A stretch of DNA of 64,000 nt from an uncultured Colwellia sp. (GTDB lineage Bacteria > Pseudomonadota > Gammaproteobacteria > Enterobacterales > Alteromonadaceae), in assembly GCA_913062815.1 (NCBI GenBank), contig CAJXWZ010000020.1:1-64000 (forward strand), read 5' to 3'. The translations under genes and the position numbers were made by a program. The notes under the pieces were generated by a model. The model saw only the letters and a program-made list of their open reading frames with translations, did no database searches and had not been told where the DNA came from. This document shows, one piece after another, positions 12,826 to 23,006 of this stretch; within the stretch, counting starts at the first letter, position 1; every line of letters begins with the position of its first letter.

Positions 12826-12986
12826 TTTATATATTCTCTTGTTAGCAAAAATTCGTCATGTTCCTGATCAAAATATCGTGTCAACGTTAATTAGGTAGCT
12901 TTCTCACAAACAATTATGCCTTTACTAACATGGCAAGGTATAATTGCCTCACATTTGATCTTCTTTTTTGTAATCAAAAATATAAC

Positions 12987-14501
12987 ATGAAATATAGCGA
13001 TTTAAGAGATTTCATCAGTCAGTTAGAAGCACTAGGGCAATTAAAGCGCATAAGTGCGCCTATTTCTACCCACTTGGCCATGACTGAAATTAGCGATAGA
13101 ACCTTACGTGCTAAAGGACCTGCATTGCTTTTTGAAAATGCAGTTGATAAGCATGGTGAGCCATTTTCAGCGCCTGTGTTAACCAATCTTTTTGGCACAC
13201 CTGAAAGGGTGGCATTGGCAATGGGGCAAACAGATGTTAATGCCTTGCGTGATGTAGGAAAATTATTAGCAGCCTTAAAAGAGCCTGAGCCTCCTAAAGG
13301 TTTTCGAGATGCTTTAGGGAAAATCCCTTTGTATAAGCAAGTGCTGAATATGCCGACTAAGGTAATCAAAAAAGCACTTTGTCAGCAAATAGTATTGAGT
13401 GGAGATGAGGTCGATTTAACTAAATTACCTATACAAACTTGTTGGCCGGGTGATGTTGCACCATTAATTACTTGGGGCTTAACAATTACAAAAGGCCCGC
13501 ATAAAGAAAGACAGAACCTAGGTATTTACCGCCAGCAGGTTTTAAGTAAAAATAAAGTAATTATGCGTTGGCTATCTCACCGCGGTGGAGCACTAGACTT
13601 TCAAGAGTTTAAAAAAACAAATCCGGGAGAAAAATATCCAGTTTCTGTTGCTTTAGGTGCTGATCCTGCCACCATTTTAGGTGCTGTAACCCCTGTGCCA
13701 GATACGTTATCAGAGTATGCCTTTGCGGGTTTGCTTAGAGGAGCTAAAACGGAAGTAACCAAATCAGTCAGTAATGATTTGCAGGTACCCGCAACGGCAG
13801 AGATTATCTTGGAGGGCTACTTAGATCCAAACGAAACTGCGCCTGAAGGCCCTTATGGGGATCATACTGGTTATTACAATGAAGTAGATGATTTCCCAGT
13901 CTTTACCGTGACACATATCACCATGCGTAAAGATCCAATTTATCACAGTACCTATACAGGTAGACCACCAGATGAGCCTGCTATTTTAGGTGTGGCATTA
14001 AACGAAGTTTTTGTGCCTATTTTACAAAAACAATATCCAGAAATTCAGGATTTTTATTTGCCCCCTGAAGGTTGTTCATACCGCTTAGCCGTTGTAACAA
14101 TTAAAAAGCAATATGCGGGGCATGCTAAAAGGGTAATGATGGGGGTTTGGTCTTTCTTACGTCAATTTATGTACACTAAGTTTGTCATTGTTTGCGACGA
14201 CGATGTTAATGCTCGAAATTGGGAAGATGTTATTTGGGCTATGACAACCCGCATGGATCCAAGCAGAGATACCGTATTGATTGATAATACCCCAATAGAT
14301 TATTTAGATTTTGCCTCGCCAGTATCAGGTTTAGGCTCTAAAATGGGCTTAGATGCGACCAATAAATGGCCAGGTGAAACGGATAGAGAGTGGGGAATTC
14401 CAATTGTTATGGACGAGGCTGTTAAACAACACGTTGATGATATTTGGCATGATCTAGATATTTTATCGACCAAATCAGATGAAAAGTTCAAAAAGGTTTA
14501 A
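12987..14501 (+). CDS. ubiD: 4-hydroxy-3-polyprenylbenzoate decarboxylase UbiD
   Basis: UbiD removes the carboxyl group from the polyprenylated ring in ubiquinone synthesis, using prenylated FMN made by UbiX. The 504-residue sequence matches E. coli UbiD along its length ([37 protein letters not shown] with the conserved acidic residues; [22 protein letters not shown]). The frame is open back to 12930, but homology starts at the ATG at 12987, so I use that start. It is followed at once by fre, a long-known pairing in this group. Confidence 0.95.
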   Translation: MKYSDLRDFISQLEALGQLKRISAPISTHLAMTEISDRTLRAKGPALLFENAVDKHGEPFSAPVLTNLFGTPERVALAMGQTDVNALRDVGKLLAALKEPEPPKGFRDALGKIPLYKQVLNMPTKVIKKALCQQIVLSGDEVDLTKLPIQTCWPGDVAPLITWGLTITKGPHKERQNLGIYRQQVLSKNKVIMRWLSHRGGALDFQEFKKTNPGEKYPVSVALGADPATILGAVTPVPDTLSEYAFAGLLRGAKTEVTKSVSNDLQVPATAEIILEGYLDPNETAPEGPYGDHTGYYNEVDDFPVFTVTHITMRKDPIYHSTYTGRPPDEPAILGVALNEVFVPILQKQYPEIQDFYLPPEGCSYRLAVVTIKKQYAGHAKRVMMGVWSFLRQFMYTKFVIVCDDDVNARNWEDVIWAMTTRMDPSRDTVLIDNTPIDYLDFASPVSGLGSKMGLDATNKWPGETDREWGIPIVMDEAVKQHVDDIWHDLDILSTKSDEKFKKV

Positions 14502-14504
14502 TTA

Positions 14505-15212
14505 ATGAAGACAATCAATTGTCAAATAGCGTCGTTAACCTCGTTAACAGCACATGTTTTTAAAGTTTTACTCAAGCCAAGTGAAAAAGTAGATTTCATT
14601 CCTGGTCAGTATTTAAACTTTGTGATGAGCGAGGAAGACAAGCGTCCTTTTTCTATCGCTAGCTCACCAAACAGCGACTTAATTGAATTACAAATAGGTG
14701 CTTTTGTTGCTGATAGTTACCCAATGCAGGTTATAGATCGCATTAAGTCAGCACAAAAAGACAATAAAACTATTGATATTGAAATTCCAATGGGAACTGC
14801 ACAGTTACGTACTGACAGTAAACGCCCATTATTGTTGCTAGCCGGCGGTACAGGTTTTTCATACATTAAATCTATGTTTGAGTATTTAGCTGAGCAAAAT
14901 TCTCAGCGTCATATCATGGTGTACTGGGGACTGCGTGAAATGGAAGCTGCCTATGAATTAGCAGAAACGACGGCTACCATTGCAAAATTACCGCACGCTA
15001 ACTTTATTCCGGTAATTGAAAATGCTGATGATGTTTGGCAAGGGAAAACTGGCTTGGTTCATCAAGCTGTTATGCATGATATTGCTAGCTTAGAGCCCTA
15101 TGATATTTATCTTGCAGGACGATTTGAAATGGTTGGTGCCATTCGAGGTGATTTTGTTGAGCACGGCGCACAACTAGCACATATGTATGCTGATGCTTTC
15201 GCTTATATATAA
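14505..15212 (+). CDS. fre: NAD(P)H-flavin reductase Fre
   Basis: Fre reduces free flavins with NAD(P)H and can feed electrons to other enzymes. The 235-residue protein has the flavin-binding RPFSIASSP motif, the nucleotide-binding LLAGGTGFSYIKSM segment and a C-terminal LAGRFEMVGAIRGDF, all typical of the ferredoxin-reductase fold. It lies three bases after ubiD and is probably co-transcribed with it and with the acetyltransferase that follows. Confidence 0.93.
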   Translation: MKTINCQIASLTSLTAHVFKVLLKPSEKVDFIPGQYLNFVMSEEDKRPFSIASSPNSDLIELQIGAFVADSYPMQVIDRIKSAQKDNKTIDIEIPMGTAQLRTDSKRPLLLLAGGTGFSYIKSMFEYLAEQNSQRHIMVYWGLREMEAAYELAETTATIAKLPHANFIPVIENADDVWQGKTGLVHQAVMHDIASLEPYDIYLAGRFEMVGAIRGDFVEHGAQLAHMYADAFAYI

Positions 15213-15229
15213 ACAAAAGTTCAAATAAC

Positions 15230-15670
15230 ATGCCTTATAAAATTACGACAGATCAAACCGAGATGAATATTGATGCCATCCATCAATATTTATCTCGTTC
15301 ATATTGGGCAGAAAATGTGCCAAAGCATGTGGTGTGTAAAGCGATAGCAAACTCACTTTGTTTTGGTGTTTTTTATGTAGAAGAGGATGCAAAGGAACAG
15401 CAAGTAGGGTTTGCTCGTTTGATAACAGACTATGCTACTTTTGCTTATTTGGCCGATGTATACATTTTAGAACAGCACAGAGGGCAGGGGTTAAGTAAAC
15501 AGATGATGCAGAAGATAATTGCACACCCGCAATTACAAGGCTTACGACGTATGATGTTGGCAACTCAAGATGCTCACGGCTTATATGAGCAATTTGGTTT
15601 TACCCCTCTGACAGATCAGGCAATGTTCATGCAGTTATGGACGCCTAATGTTTATCGTCAAACAAGTTAA
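15230..15670 (+). CDS. GNAT-family N-acetyltransferase
   Basis: A 146-residue acetyltransferase of the GNAT fold: the acetyl-CoA loop is visible as LEQHRGQGLSKQMMQKI (R/Q-x-x-G-x-G/A form), and the C-terminal strand pair as GLYEQFGFTPL. The N-terminal ISRSYWAENVP-like segment (YLSRSYWAENVP) is found in a widespread subgroup of uncharacterised members. Substrate unknown. It is last in the ubiD-fre unit; its stop abuts the stop of hemY on the other strand. Confidence 0.85.
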   Translation: MPYKITTDQTEMNIDAIHQYLSRSYWAENVPKHVVCKAIANSLCFGVFYVEEDAKEQQVGFARLITDYATFAYLADVYILEQHRGQGLSKQMMQKIIAHPQLQGLRRMMLATQDAHGLYEQFGFTPLTDQAMFMQLWTPNVYRQTS

Positions 15671-16888
15671 TTACCCATCCAATTTACTGATTTTTAACCA
15701 TACTTCATTGGCTGCTTGATGTTGACCTTGCTCAGTGAATGCTTTGGCAAAGGCTTGTAAATCCTCTTTATCATAGTGCTTTTCTTGCTGGTTTACCTGT
15801 AAGTTGACTAGGCTACCAAAAGCCTTTTCAGCCATAGACCATTGTTCACTCATAACCGCTAAATGTCCCAAACAGCTCAACCACTGAGCATTTTTATTAT
15901 CACCGTGCAGGTGCTTTTGTACTTGCGCAATTAAAGCTTCCCCTTGTTTAAGTGGTAATGTACGTAATTTCTGTAAAAAACCAGCACTCGGTTGTTTCTT
16001 CAACATGGGGCTGATAAGCGTCGTTAATGGTTCAGATATATTGTTTTGGGCTAACACATGACAATAAGCAAATAGAACGGCCTCACGTTGCTTTATTTTA
16101 CGGGCAAGTGCTTGCCAATAACGTTGTAAGCTTGTCTGGTCTTGCTGGCGAATAGTGTCATTAAACACGCCATAATAAGCCTTGGCTTCCCAAGCTTTTA
16201 TGGTTTCATCATTGAGTGATTTTTCTTTTCTAGCCGATGCTAAATAATCTACTGCTGATTGAAAACGCTGTTCTATTAAACACAAATCAATCTCAAGGGC
16301 CATTAGGCGAGCGTCGTGACCAATGTGTTTGTGGTTTTCATCTATTAGGATGCGCGCTTTATCATAAGCGTCCTGATTTTGTTGATTCAGCAATAGTTTT
16401 ACTTTAACAATAATACTAGTTACATCAGACTCTTTTGCTTTGGCAGTTTCTTGCTCAAGTAGTGTTAAGTAATGATTGGTGTTCGCCGCTAATTCTTGTT
16501 TGTCAGCTGCAGCAGCAGCAAGTAAGTAGGCACTTTGTTGGCGTTTAGCCGGCTCTGCACTTTTCGAAAATAATTGCTCTGCCTCTTGGTAATCTTCTAA
16601 CATAAAGGCGGCAAGCCCTTTGTTATAATTAGCAATGCCACGCCTTCTACTGGCAAAAGCGACGGTATGCCATGCCTTAAAACTGATATTAAAGCCCCCG
16701 CGCATAATTTTATAGGTAAAGAAAGCCAGTACTAAAGTGGCTGTGAGCCAGAATAGGGCGGCATACACGGTTAACTCTAAAACATTGTCTGCAACGGATA
16801 TCAATATATAACCGGGATCATCAAGTAAAACAGGACTTAAAGCCAAAACAGCAAAAAAGAGCGCAATGATGATGATAAAGCGAATCAT
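15671..16888 (-). CDS. hemY: HemY, TPR protein of the hem operon
   Basis: HemY of gammaproteobacteria is an inner-membrane protein with tetratricopeptide repeats that sits in the hemCDXY operon; its role in haem synthesis is accessory. The 405-residue protein has two N-terminal transmembrane helices (about 1-22 and 38-62), the conserved AFASRRRGIANYNKGLAAF segment, then a TPR solenoid. It is not the protoporphyrinogen oxidase that bears the same name in Gram-positives. Its start overlaps the hemX stop (ATGA). Confidence 0.92.
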   Translation of the reverse strand: MIRFIIIIALFFAVLALSPVLLDDPGYILISVADNVLELTVYAALFWLTATLVLAFFTYKIMRGGFNISFKAWHTVAFASRRRGIANYNKGLAAFMLEDYQEAEQLFSKSAEPAKRQQSAYLLAAAAADKQELAANTNHYLTLLEQETAKAKESDVTSIIVKVKLLLNQQNQDAYDKARILIDENHKHIGHDARLMALEIDLCLIEQRFQSAVDYLASARKEKSLNDETIKAWEAKAYYGVFNDTIRQQDQTSLQRYWQALARKIKQREAVLFAYCHVLAQNNISEPLTTLISPMLKKQPSAGFLQKLRTLPLKQGEALIAQVQKHLHGDNKNAQWLSCLGHLAVMSEQWSMAEKAFGSLVNLQVNQQEKHYDKEDLQAFAKAFTEQGQHQAANEVWLKISKLDG

Positions 16889-18141
16889 AATTTAACCTCT
16901 CTTTGATTTACCTTCTCGATTTGCGCTTTCACCGGCTGTACTTGCTCAGAGTTTGGTAATACCTCAATCACTGCTTTTTTATCGTTAATACTCTCAGTTA
17001 AAGGGAGCGTCTGCTTTTTTGATATAATTGACCTGAGTGCAGACAATGCATTGAGATCATTAGGATAAGCGAAATCTACTTTTTTTACTTTCAACTCAGT
17101 TAAAGACAGCAAGACATGCTGATTATTAAGGTCTTGCACATCAAAGAAGTCATTTATCCATTGTTCGATATCATTAATAGATTTTATATAAACATCGCCT
17201 TTATGTTGACTTGCCGCCCAAAGCGCCAATTGAATTTTCAAGGTCAAATTTTGCTTCAACTGCGCTTGTTGTTTTGGCGAGATTAAGGGCTCAATAGTGC
17301 CAGATCTAGCGCGGACTCGAATAAAATCATCAAGAAATTTTTGCCAGGTTTTGGCCAAATTAGTTTGCCAGTCATTAATATCATCGGATAAGTCAATATC
17401 AGCAGTATCCATATTTTTCTTATCTAAATTGTCCATGGCTAGCGGCAAATTTTCTACCGCTTTATTCATAGCCATCAAGGTAAGTACGACTTCATCAGTG
17501 TCTAAGGTAGGTAGTAAACTTAGTGACTTGATGTCTTGATGAATAACTTCCCGTACCGGTAAAAATGTTGGGTCATTTAACTGAGCTAAACGGGCATCCG
17601 CATCCTTTAATAGGCCAAGTGCTGCGCGCGTATCTTGCTCTAACCATACGGCTCGAGCGGCAACGCGTAGTAAATACTCTGCTTCATGAATAAGCCAGTC
17701 ACTAGGTTGCTGCTGCTTGATGTTTTGCTCAAGTTTAGCGACTACAGCTTCAAGTGCTATGATTCTTGTTTGGCTATCCGTTGCGATTTTTGTTGCTAAG
17801 CCCTGCAATTGTTTTTCAATGATTTGTTGTTGTTGGACTAATTGTTTTTCAGTCTGTTGCTGAAAAGTATCTAACCTATTATTATTATCCGTGTTGATTT
17901 TGCTGAGTAAATTTTGACTTTGTTTTTCTTGCCAAAAATAATGTCCTGTAGGAGCGGCAATAGCAACTAGCAGCGAAAACATGGCAAGTTTTGATAACTT
18001 ATTTACACTTTTACTCGATGAGGAGTGGGGTGTTTTTGCTGTAGTTGCAGCAGGCTGTTTGGCAGAGCTTTTGTCTGAACTGACTTTGGCACTAGGTACG
18101 TCCATGTTATTTTGAGCTAATGGCGTTTTTGATTCAGTCAT
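16885..18141 (-). CDS. hemX: HemX, hem operon membrane protein
   Basis: HemX of the hemCDXY operon is a bitopic inner-membrane protein of uncertain role, once annotated as uroporphyrinogen methyltransferase. Here it has a low-complexity Ser/Ala/Lys N-terminus, one transmembrane helix (about residues 54-72, LAMFSLLVAIAAPTGHYFW), a coiled coil (about 78-140) and the conserved WLIHEAEYLLRVAARAVWLEQD core. I chose ATG 18141 over the upstream ATG 18153 because GGAATGCACA gives it a proper ribosome site and because E. coli HemX also starts MTE. Confidence 0.9.
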   Translation of the reverse strand: MTESKTPLAQNNMDVPSAKVSSDKSSAKQPAATTAKTPHSSSSKSVNKLSKLAMFSLLVAIAAPTGHYFWQEKQSQNLLSKINTDNNNRLDTFQQQTEKQLVQQQQIIEKQLQGLATKIATDSQTRIIALEAVVAKLEQNIKQQQPSDWLIHEAEYLLRVAARAVWLEQDTRAALGLLKDADARLAQLNDPTFLPVREVIHQDIKSLSLLPTLDTDEVVLTLMAMNKAVENLPLAMDNLDKKNMDTADIDLSDDINDWQTNLAKTWQKFLDDFIRVRARSGTIEPLISPKQQAQLKQNLTLKIQLALWAASQHKGDVYIKSINDIEQWINDFFDVQDLNNQHVLLSLTELKVKKVDFAYPNDLNALSALRSIISKKQTLPLTESINDKKAVIEVLPNSEQVQPVKAQIEKVNQREVKL

Positions 18142-18193
18142 TGTGCATTCCATTCTTTATATTTATCAAATATTAATGTTTAACTAAACTGTT

Positions 18194-18970
18194 TTAGTTA
18201 TCTAAGCTTAATTGTTGCAAGCAAGCTGATATTGCTTGTTCGCTGGCGCCATTAGTATTAATGACATGCGCTAAGCCAAACTGTTTAGCTTTATTGCTGA
18301 TACGTTGACTCGCTACTAGCCATACACAGTGATCGCGCCAGAAAATTGAAGATGTCAGAGAGTTATGCTGTGCTGATGTTAATTGTATAAGTTTTTCTAA
18401 TATAGCGTTACTGGTAACGACAATACAATTTATTTGTTGTTCAAACCATCGCTCAGCTATATCTTTGCTAAATGTTCGCCATACCCGTTTATAACTCTCT
18501 AAGTAATGTACTTGGGCACCATTACTGATTAATTGGTTAGCTAAGTGCTCTCTGCCACCATTACCTCTAACAATAGTAACCCTTTCATTGTTTAGGTTAT
18601 GGTTATTTGATAACTCGGGTAACGACAATAGACCTTCACTGTTTTCTTGTGCAGGGCAAAGTACGTGCTTGATACCTAAGTTATGCAATGCAATTTTAGT
18701 TGATTGACCGACCGCGATAATATGGTGATAACGCCAACCTTTGGCTGAAAAACTTGTTTGGGCAAACTCAACGGCAGCCACGCTGACAAAAATAATAATA
18801 CCGCTATTTGTTAATAATTCTTTGCTTTCTTGACGATCGGATGAAGGGGCATAATCAAATAAGACTTGTTTCACACAAGCAATTTTTTGTTGGCGTAAAA
18901 CGTCAACAAGCGCCTGAGCCTTCTGCTCAGGTCTGGTAATTAAAACATTTAGCTTAGAAAATGTAGGCAT
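18194..18970 (-). CDS. hemD: Uroporphyrinogen-III synthase
   Basis: HemD closes and inverts ring D of hydroxymethylbilane to give uroporphyrinogen III. The 258-residue protein shows the weakly conserved two-domain layout: LITRPEQKAQALVDVL at the N-terminus, FVSVAAVEFA, IAVGQSTKIAL, VTIVRGNGGREHLANQL and VVTSNAILEKLIQL. It lies three bases behind hemC and is followed by hemX, so identity rests on both sequence and operon order. Confidence 0.92.
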   Translation of the reverse strand: MPTFSKLNVLITRPEQKAQALVDVLRQQKIACVKQVLFDYAPSSDRQESKELLTNSGIIIFVSVAAVEFAQTSFSAKGWRYHHIIAVGQSTKIALHNLGIKHVLCPAQENSEGLLSLPELSNNHNLNNERVTIVRGNGGREHLANQLISNGAQVHYLESYKRVWRTFSKDIAERWFEQQINCIVVTSNAILEKLIQLTSAQHNSLTSSIFWRDHCVWLVASQRISNKAKQFGLAHVINTNGASEQAISACLQQLSLDN

Positions 18971-18973
18971 AGT

Positions 18974-19918
18974 TTATTTGTTATTTTCGGCGTAAACCTC
19001 TTTTAATATTTTATCAGCGCCACGACTTAACAATTCTTGCGCTAGCGTATTACCTAAAACCTCACCTTGCTCGATAGGGCCGGTAATTTCACTTTCGATT
19101 ATTTCACTGCCGTCTACCGCACCTACTAGACCGCGTAAGTAAACCTCTTCACCATTTGATGAAATGACGCTGTAACTCGCAATGGGTACCTGACAGCCTC
19201 CTTCTAATGCTTTATTCATCGCTCGCTCAGTTAATACTCTAATACGAGTTGAACTACATTCAAGGGGAGCAAGTAAGGCTTTAATTGCCTCATCATCAGT
19301 TCTACATTCAATGCCAACGGCACCTTGGCCGTTTGCAGGTAACATCTCTTCAGGCTCAATATATTGCGCTATACGATCAGTCATTGCTAAACGAATTAAT
19401 CCTGCCGCAGCTAGGATGATGGCATCGTATTGGCCTTCATCTAATTTTCTTAAACGGGTGTTAACGTTGCCACGTAAGTCTCGGATATCTAAATCAGGGC
19501 GTTTAGCTTTTAACTGGCATTGGCGACGTAAGCTAGAAGTGCCGACAATAGCACCTTGTGGTAAATCATTTAACGTAGCGTAGGTATTTGAGACAAATGC
19601 ATCGCGTGGATCTTCTCTAGGGCAAATGACTTCTAGGCCTAAACCCGGTGGAAAATCTACCGGTACGTCTTTCATTGAGTGCACAGCAATATCTGCTCTG
19701 CCTTCAAGCATTGCTACTTCTAACTCTTTAACAAATAAACCCTTACCGCCAACTTTAGCTAAAGGTGTATCTAATATAATGTCGCCTTTGGTGGTCATTG
19801 GCACCAATTCAACAGTAATATTTTGATGAAAGTGCTCTAATTGTGCTTTTACATACTCGGCTTGCCATAAGGCTAAAGCACTTTTTCTGGTGGCTATTCG
19901 TACGGTTTTAATACTCAT
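18974..19918 (-). CDS. hemC: Porphobilinogen deaminase
   Basis: HemC polymerises four porphobilinogens into hydroxymethylbilane. Signatures in the 314-residue protein are [31 protein letters not shown] with the substrate-binding arginines, RGNVNTRL, and GGCQVPIAS, whose cysteine carries the dipyrromethane cofactor. It heads the hemC-hemD-hemX-hemY operon, as in E. coli, and lies next to cyaY. Confidence 0.97.
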   Translation of the reverse strand: MSIKTVRIATRKSALALWQAEYVKAQLEHFHQNITVELVPMTTKGDIILDTPLAKVGGKGLFVKELEVAMLEGRADIAVHSMKDVPVDFPPGLGLEVICPREDPRDAFVSNTYATLNDLPQGAIVGTSSLRRQCQLKAKRPDLDIRDLRGNVNTRLRKLDEGQYDAIILAAAGLIRLAMTDRIAQYIEPEEMLPANGQGAVGIECRTDDEAIKALLAPLECSSTRIRVLTERAMNKALEGGCQVPIASYSVISSNGEEVYLRGLVGAVDGSEIIESEITGPIEQGEVLGNTLAQELLSRGADKILKEVYAENNK

Positions 19919-19943
19919 TTGCTATTCCATTTATATGTAGTCT

Positions 19944-20261
19944 TTATGCTTGTAAGCTAATGTTAGCGTCAGCCTGGGTACTTACGGCGGCCGATAAAAA
20001 TTGCCAAAACTCTCCACCGCCACGCTTATCAGTCCATTGTTCATCAGCAAAAACGAAATGATGACCGTTAAACTTCGTTGCTACCCAAATCTCATGCAAT
20101 GGCGCTTGTTTATTTATAATGATTTTACTGGCGTTTTTAAAGGTCAGTGTTAATAAACCGCCAGTACCTTCGTAATCAATGTCTATACCGCTATCTTCTA
20201 TCGCTTCTTCAATGGCAAGTAACAGATCTTCGGCAATTAAATTATATTGGCTATCGTTCAT
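19944..20261 (-). CDS. cyaY: Frataxin-like protein CyaY
   Basis: CyaY binds iron and regulates the iron-sulfur cluster assembly machinery. The 105-residue protein has an acidic first helix (LLLAIEEAIEDSGID) and the frataxin beta-sheet (GGLLTLTFKNASKIIINKQAPLHEIWVATKFNGHHF). The open frame extends upstream to 20318, but homology to CyaY begins at MNDSQY, so I start at 20261. It is divergent from lptM-dapF, the order found in E. coli. Confidence 0.93.
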   Translation of the reverse strand: MNDSQYNLIAEDLLLAIEEAIEDSGIDIDYEGTGGLLTLTFKNASKIIINKQAPLHEIWVATKFNGHHFVFADEQWTDKRGGGEFWQFLSAAVSTQADANISLQA

Positions 20262-20395
20262 TGGCTTTCTTTCGTTGTTTAAGTTGTTTGGATAATCAGC
20301 ATGTGAGTATAATACCAATCAACTGAGATAAATATAACAACTAAGTTAAGTCTAAAGTTTGAATTAGACTACTTTCACGGCAAAAACAGTCAATC

Positions 20396-20572
20396 ATGCG
20401 TATAATTAATCAAGTTCCTTTTTTCTTCACCATAATTTTAGTGGCCTTTTCGCTAACAGCTTGCGGTTCAAAAGGTGCTTTATACCACGCACCTGAACCT
20501 AATGCGGCACAAGAAAGTAAAACAGCAAATAAAACAGTAGCCACGGAAAATTCTGATAAGAAGCAGCCATAA
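20396..20572 (+). CDS. lptM: Small lipoprotein LptM (YifL-type)
   Basis: A 58-residue lipoprotein that I read directly from the sequence. It has a short hydrophobic signal, the lipobox SLTAC followed by [12 protein letters not shown], and a polar tail. The CGxKGxLY pattern after the lipobox marks the LptM (formerly YifL) family, which helps assemble the LptD-LptE lipopolysaccharide translocon. It sits directly before dapF, its usual place. Its stop and the dapF start share one base (TAATG). Confidence 0.88.
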   Translation: MRIINQVPFFFTIILVAFSLTACGSKGALYHAPEPNAAQESKTANKTVATENSDKKQP

Positions 20573-21402
20573 TGTTAGTTAATTTCTCTAAAATGCATGG
20601 TTTAGGTAACGATTTCTTAGTGCTCGATAATGTTACTCAAAATGCCTATTTATCTAATGAACAAATCACCAAGTTAGCCGATAGAAATTTTGGTGTCGGT
20701 TTCGATCAACTATTAATAGTTGAGCCACCTTATGATCCTGAGTTGGATTTTCATTATCGAATTTTTAATGCCGACGGCAGCGAAGTAAACCAGTGTGGCA
20801 ATGGCGCAAGATGCTTTGCTCGCTTTGTACGTATGAAAGGTTTATGTAATAAAAATAAAATTAGAGTTTCTACTGCCACAGGTAAGATGACGCTGTTTGT
20901 TGAGCGTGATGGCAATATATCGGTCACTATGCCAGTACCACAATTGGAGCCGGCTAAAATTCCTTTTACCGCTCAAAAAGCTGAAGGCACTTACATTTTG
21001 CGCAGTGCATCAGAAACCGTACTTTGTGGTGCGGTATCATTAGGTAATCCTCATTGCGTGGTTACGGTTGATGATGTGTTAAACACACCTGTCGCTCGTT
21101 TAGGTAAAGAGTTATCTGAGCACGAACGCTTTCCTGAGCAAGCGAATATTGGTTTTATGGAAGTCGTTGCCGCTAATCAAATTAAATTACGGGTTTATGA
21201 ACGTGGTGCCGCAGAAACGCTTGCCTGTGGCAGTGGTGCTTGTGCAGCGGTCGTTATAGGTCAAATGCAAAATAAATTAGCGCGACAAGTTACCGTTGAG
21301 TTACCTGGCGGCAAGTTAAGAATTTATTGGAAAGGGCCGGGGCACCCGGTAAAAATGTCTGGTCCTGCAGTACATGTATTTGATGGTCAATTATCTATTT
21401 AG
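20572..21402 (+). CDS. dapF: Diaminopimelate epimerase
   Basis: DapF converts LL- to meso-diaminopimelate for lysine and peptidoglycan. The 276-residue protein carries both catalytic cysteines in their motifs ([10 protein letters not shown] and [10 protein letters not shown]), plus [12 protein letters not shown] at the N-terminus. The start overlaps the lptM stop, indicating coupled translation. It is followed by the DUF484 gene. Confidence 0.97.
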   Translation: MLVNFSKMHGLGNDFLVLDNVTQNAYLSNEQITKLADRNFGVGFDQLLIVEPPYDPELDFHYRIFNADGSEVNQCGNGARCFARFVRMKGLCNKNKIRVSTATGKMTLFVERDGNISVTMPVPQLEPAKIPFTAQKAEGTYILRSASETVLCGAVSLGNPHCVVTVDDVLNTPVARLGKELSEHERFPEQANIGFMEVVAANQIKLRVYERGAAETLACGSGACAAVVIGQMQNKLARQVTVELPGGKLRIYWKGPGHPVKMSGPAVHVFDGQLSI

Positions 21403-21459
21403 CCATTAGTTCGCATATCAACATCGATAGTCTATAGATAAGTAAATTTAGAGAATAAA

Positions 21460-22146
21460 ATGAGTAAAAAGAAAGAAGTTATTAATACTGATGAATTACC
21501 GTTAACAGACGAGTTAGTGAGTGCTTACCTTCAGGATAACCCCGAATTTTTTAATCGAAATGCTGAGTTGATGACAGGGCTAAGATTATCGGATATACAA
21601 CGTGGCACTGTTTCATTAGTTGAAAGACAGCAGCAGCAGTTAAGACAAAAAGTCCATAATTTGGAAGACGAAATTACTCAGCTTATGTCGGTTGCTAGTC
21701 ATAATGAAAGCTTATTTATGTTGTATAGTGATTTGTATTTGCGCTTGCTGGATTGTCAGTCAGCTAATGAACTATTAGATTGTTTAGCACAAACAACGAC
21801 AGAATTATTGTCATTAGCCGCTTTTAAATTGTACCTTCAAGATGCCACTATCGTAGAGCATGAGTGTTTATCAAAAAACGATTGTCAGGGCGTTATGCAA
21901 AATCGACTCAGTACCAGTGATTACTATTTTGGTCGTTTGCAGCAAAGTGAACAGCAATTGATATTTTCTCACAATTGTACTGGTTCAGTGGTATTGGTAA
22001 AACTCATTCATGATGACAAAGAATTAGGCTTTTTAGCGATTAGTAGTGATGATGCCCATCACTTCGATCCTCGCATGGATACCTTGTTATTGAGCCAATT
22101 CAAGCGCTTAGTGTCGAAACTGTTACAACAGCATCTGTTTTTATAG
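21460..22146 (+). CDS. DUF484 (GAF-like) family protein
   Basis: A 228-residue protein of the DUF484 family (E. coli YigA type): an N-terminal helical part with YLQDNPEFFNRNAELM and the conserved RQQQQLRQKVHNLEDEI coiled segment, then a GAF-like fold. Function is unknown. In enterics and vibrios this gene is followed by xerC; here yigB comes next and no recombinase gene lies between. Confidence 0.88.
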   Translation: MSKKKEVINTDELPLTDELVSAYLQDNPEFFNRNAELMTGLRLSDIQRGTVSLVERQQQQLRQKVHNLEDEITQLMSVASHNESLFMLYSDLYLRLLDCQSANELLDCLAQTTTELLSLAAFKLYLQDATIVEHECLSKNDCQGVMQNRLSTSDYYFGRLQQSEQQLIFSHNCTGSVVLVKLIHDDKELGFLAISSDDAHHFDPRMDTLLLSQFKRLVSKLLQQHLFL

Positions 22147-22174
22147 TTTCCTAAGTGAGTAATACAGGAAGAAG

Positions 22175-22915
22175 ATGAAATTCTACCGCAGATTATCTAC
22201 CATCAAAGCAATTAGTTTTGATTTAGATGATAACCTCTATAGCAACAAACCTGTGATGCAGGCAATCGAAAAAAAAATGATTGCTTACTTTGCTAAAGTG
22301 CTAGCTAGGCAGTTAAATAGGTTGCCTAGTCAATATAAAGAATTTAGCTCTCAGTTTTGGTGCTATTATCGTAAGCAAGCAATTCGCAAGCAAGCTGATT
22401 TAACACACGATGTAGTGAAGGTTCGCTTGGTTAGCTATCACTTAGGTCTGATTAAGTTAGGCTATCCAACAGAAGTTGCGTTAAAGATGGCGCAAGAAGC
22501 AGTGGATTATTTCATTACTTTACGCAGTGACTTTTCAGTGCCACAACGTAGTAAAGCATTATTAGACAAATTGAGTTTGCGCTTTCCCCTAGTCGCGATT
22601 AGTAATGGTAATGTTGATACTAAAGCGATAGGTATTGGCCATTACTTTAAAAAGGTATATCACGCAGGCTGGCAAAAAGATGGCACGCTCTTGAAACAAA
22701 AGCCAGCAACCGATATGTTTGATTTAGCTTGCCAGCAATTGACTATTAAGCCTGAGCAATTATTGCATATTGGTGATTGTGGTCGTTCAGATGTTGAAGG
22801 AGCACTTCGCGCAGGTTGTCAAACAGCATGGTTATCTTGTTATGATGTTGGCAAGCCTATCACTGTGCTGCCACATATTGAACTCAGTGATATCACCCAA
22901 TTAGCGCAACTCTAA
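22175..22915 (+). CDS. yigB: HAD-family hydrolase YigB-like
   Basis: A HAD-superfamily phosphatase; E. coli YigB dephosphorylates an FMN precursor in riboflavin synthesis. The 246-residue protein has motif I FDLDDNLY, motif II VAISNGN, motif III lysine in LKQKPATDMF and motif IV HIGDCGRSDVEGA. One oddity: motif I is DxDxN, where family members have DxDxT or V. The two catalytic aspartates remain, so activity may persist. It lies between DUF484 and uvrD, the usual neighbourhood. Confidence 0.87.
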   Translation: MKFYRRLSTIKAISFDLDDNLYSNKPVMQAIEKKMIAYFAKVLARQLNRLPSQYKEFSSQFWCYYRKQAIRKQADLTHDVVKVRLVSYHLGLIKLGYPTEVALKMAQEAVDYFITLRSDFSVPQRSKALLDKLSLRFPLVAISNGNVDTKAIGIGHYFKKVYHAGWQKDGTLLKQKPATDMFDLACQQLTIKPEQLLHIGDCGRSDVEGALRAGCQTAWLSCYDVGKPITVLPHIELSDITQLAQL

Positions 22916-22927
22916 ATATTTAACTGA

Positions 22928-22943
22928 CTGTATATAAAACCAG
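22928..22943. promoter_or_regulatory. LexA (SOS) box of uvrD
   Basis: CTGTATATAAAACCAG matches the gammaproteobacterial LexA consensus (CTGT-N8-ACAG) except for one end base, and closely resembles the known E. coli uvrD SOS box. It lies 63 bases before the uvrD start, so uvrD is probably DNA-damage inducible. Confidence 0.75.
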
Positions 22944-23006
22944 TGATATACTTTCGATATTAAATCAATGGCTCCGCACATAAAACTGCTAGAAAAGGTT
23001 CTCCCG

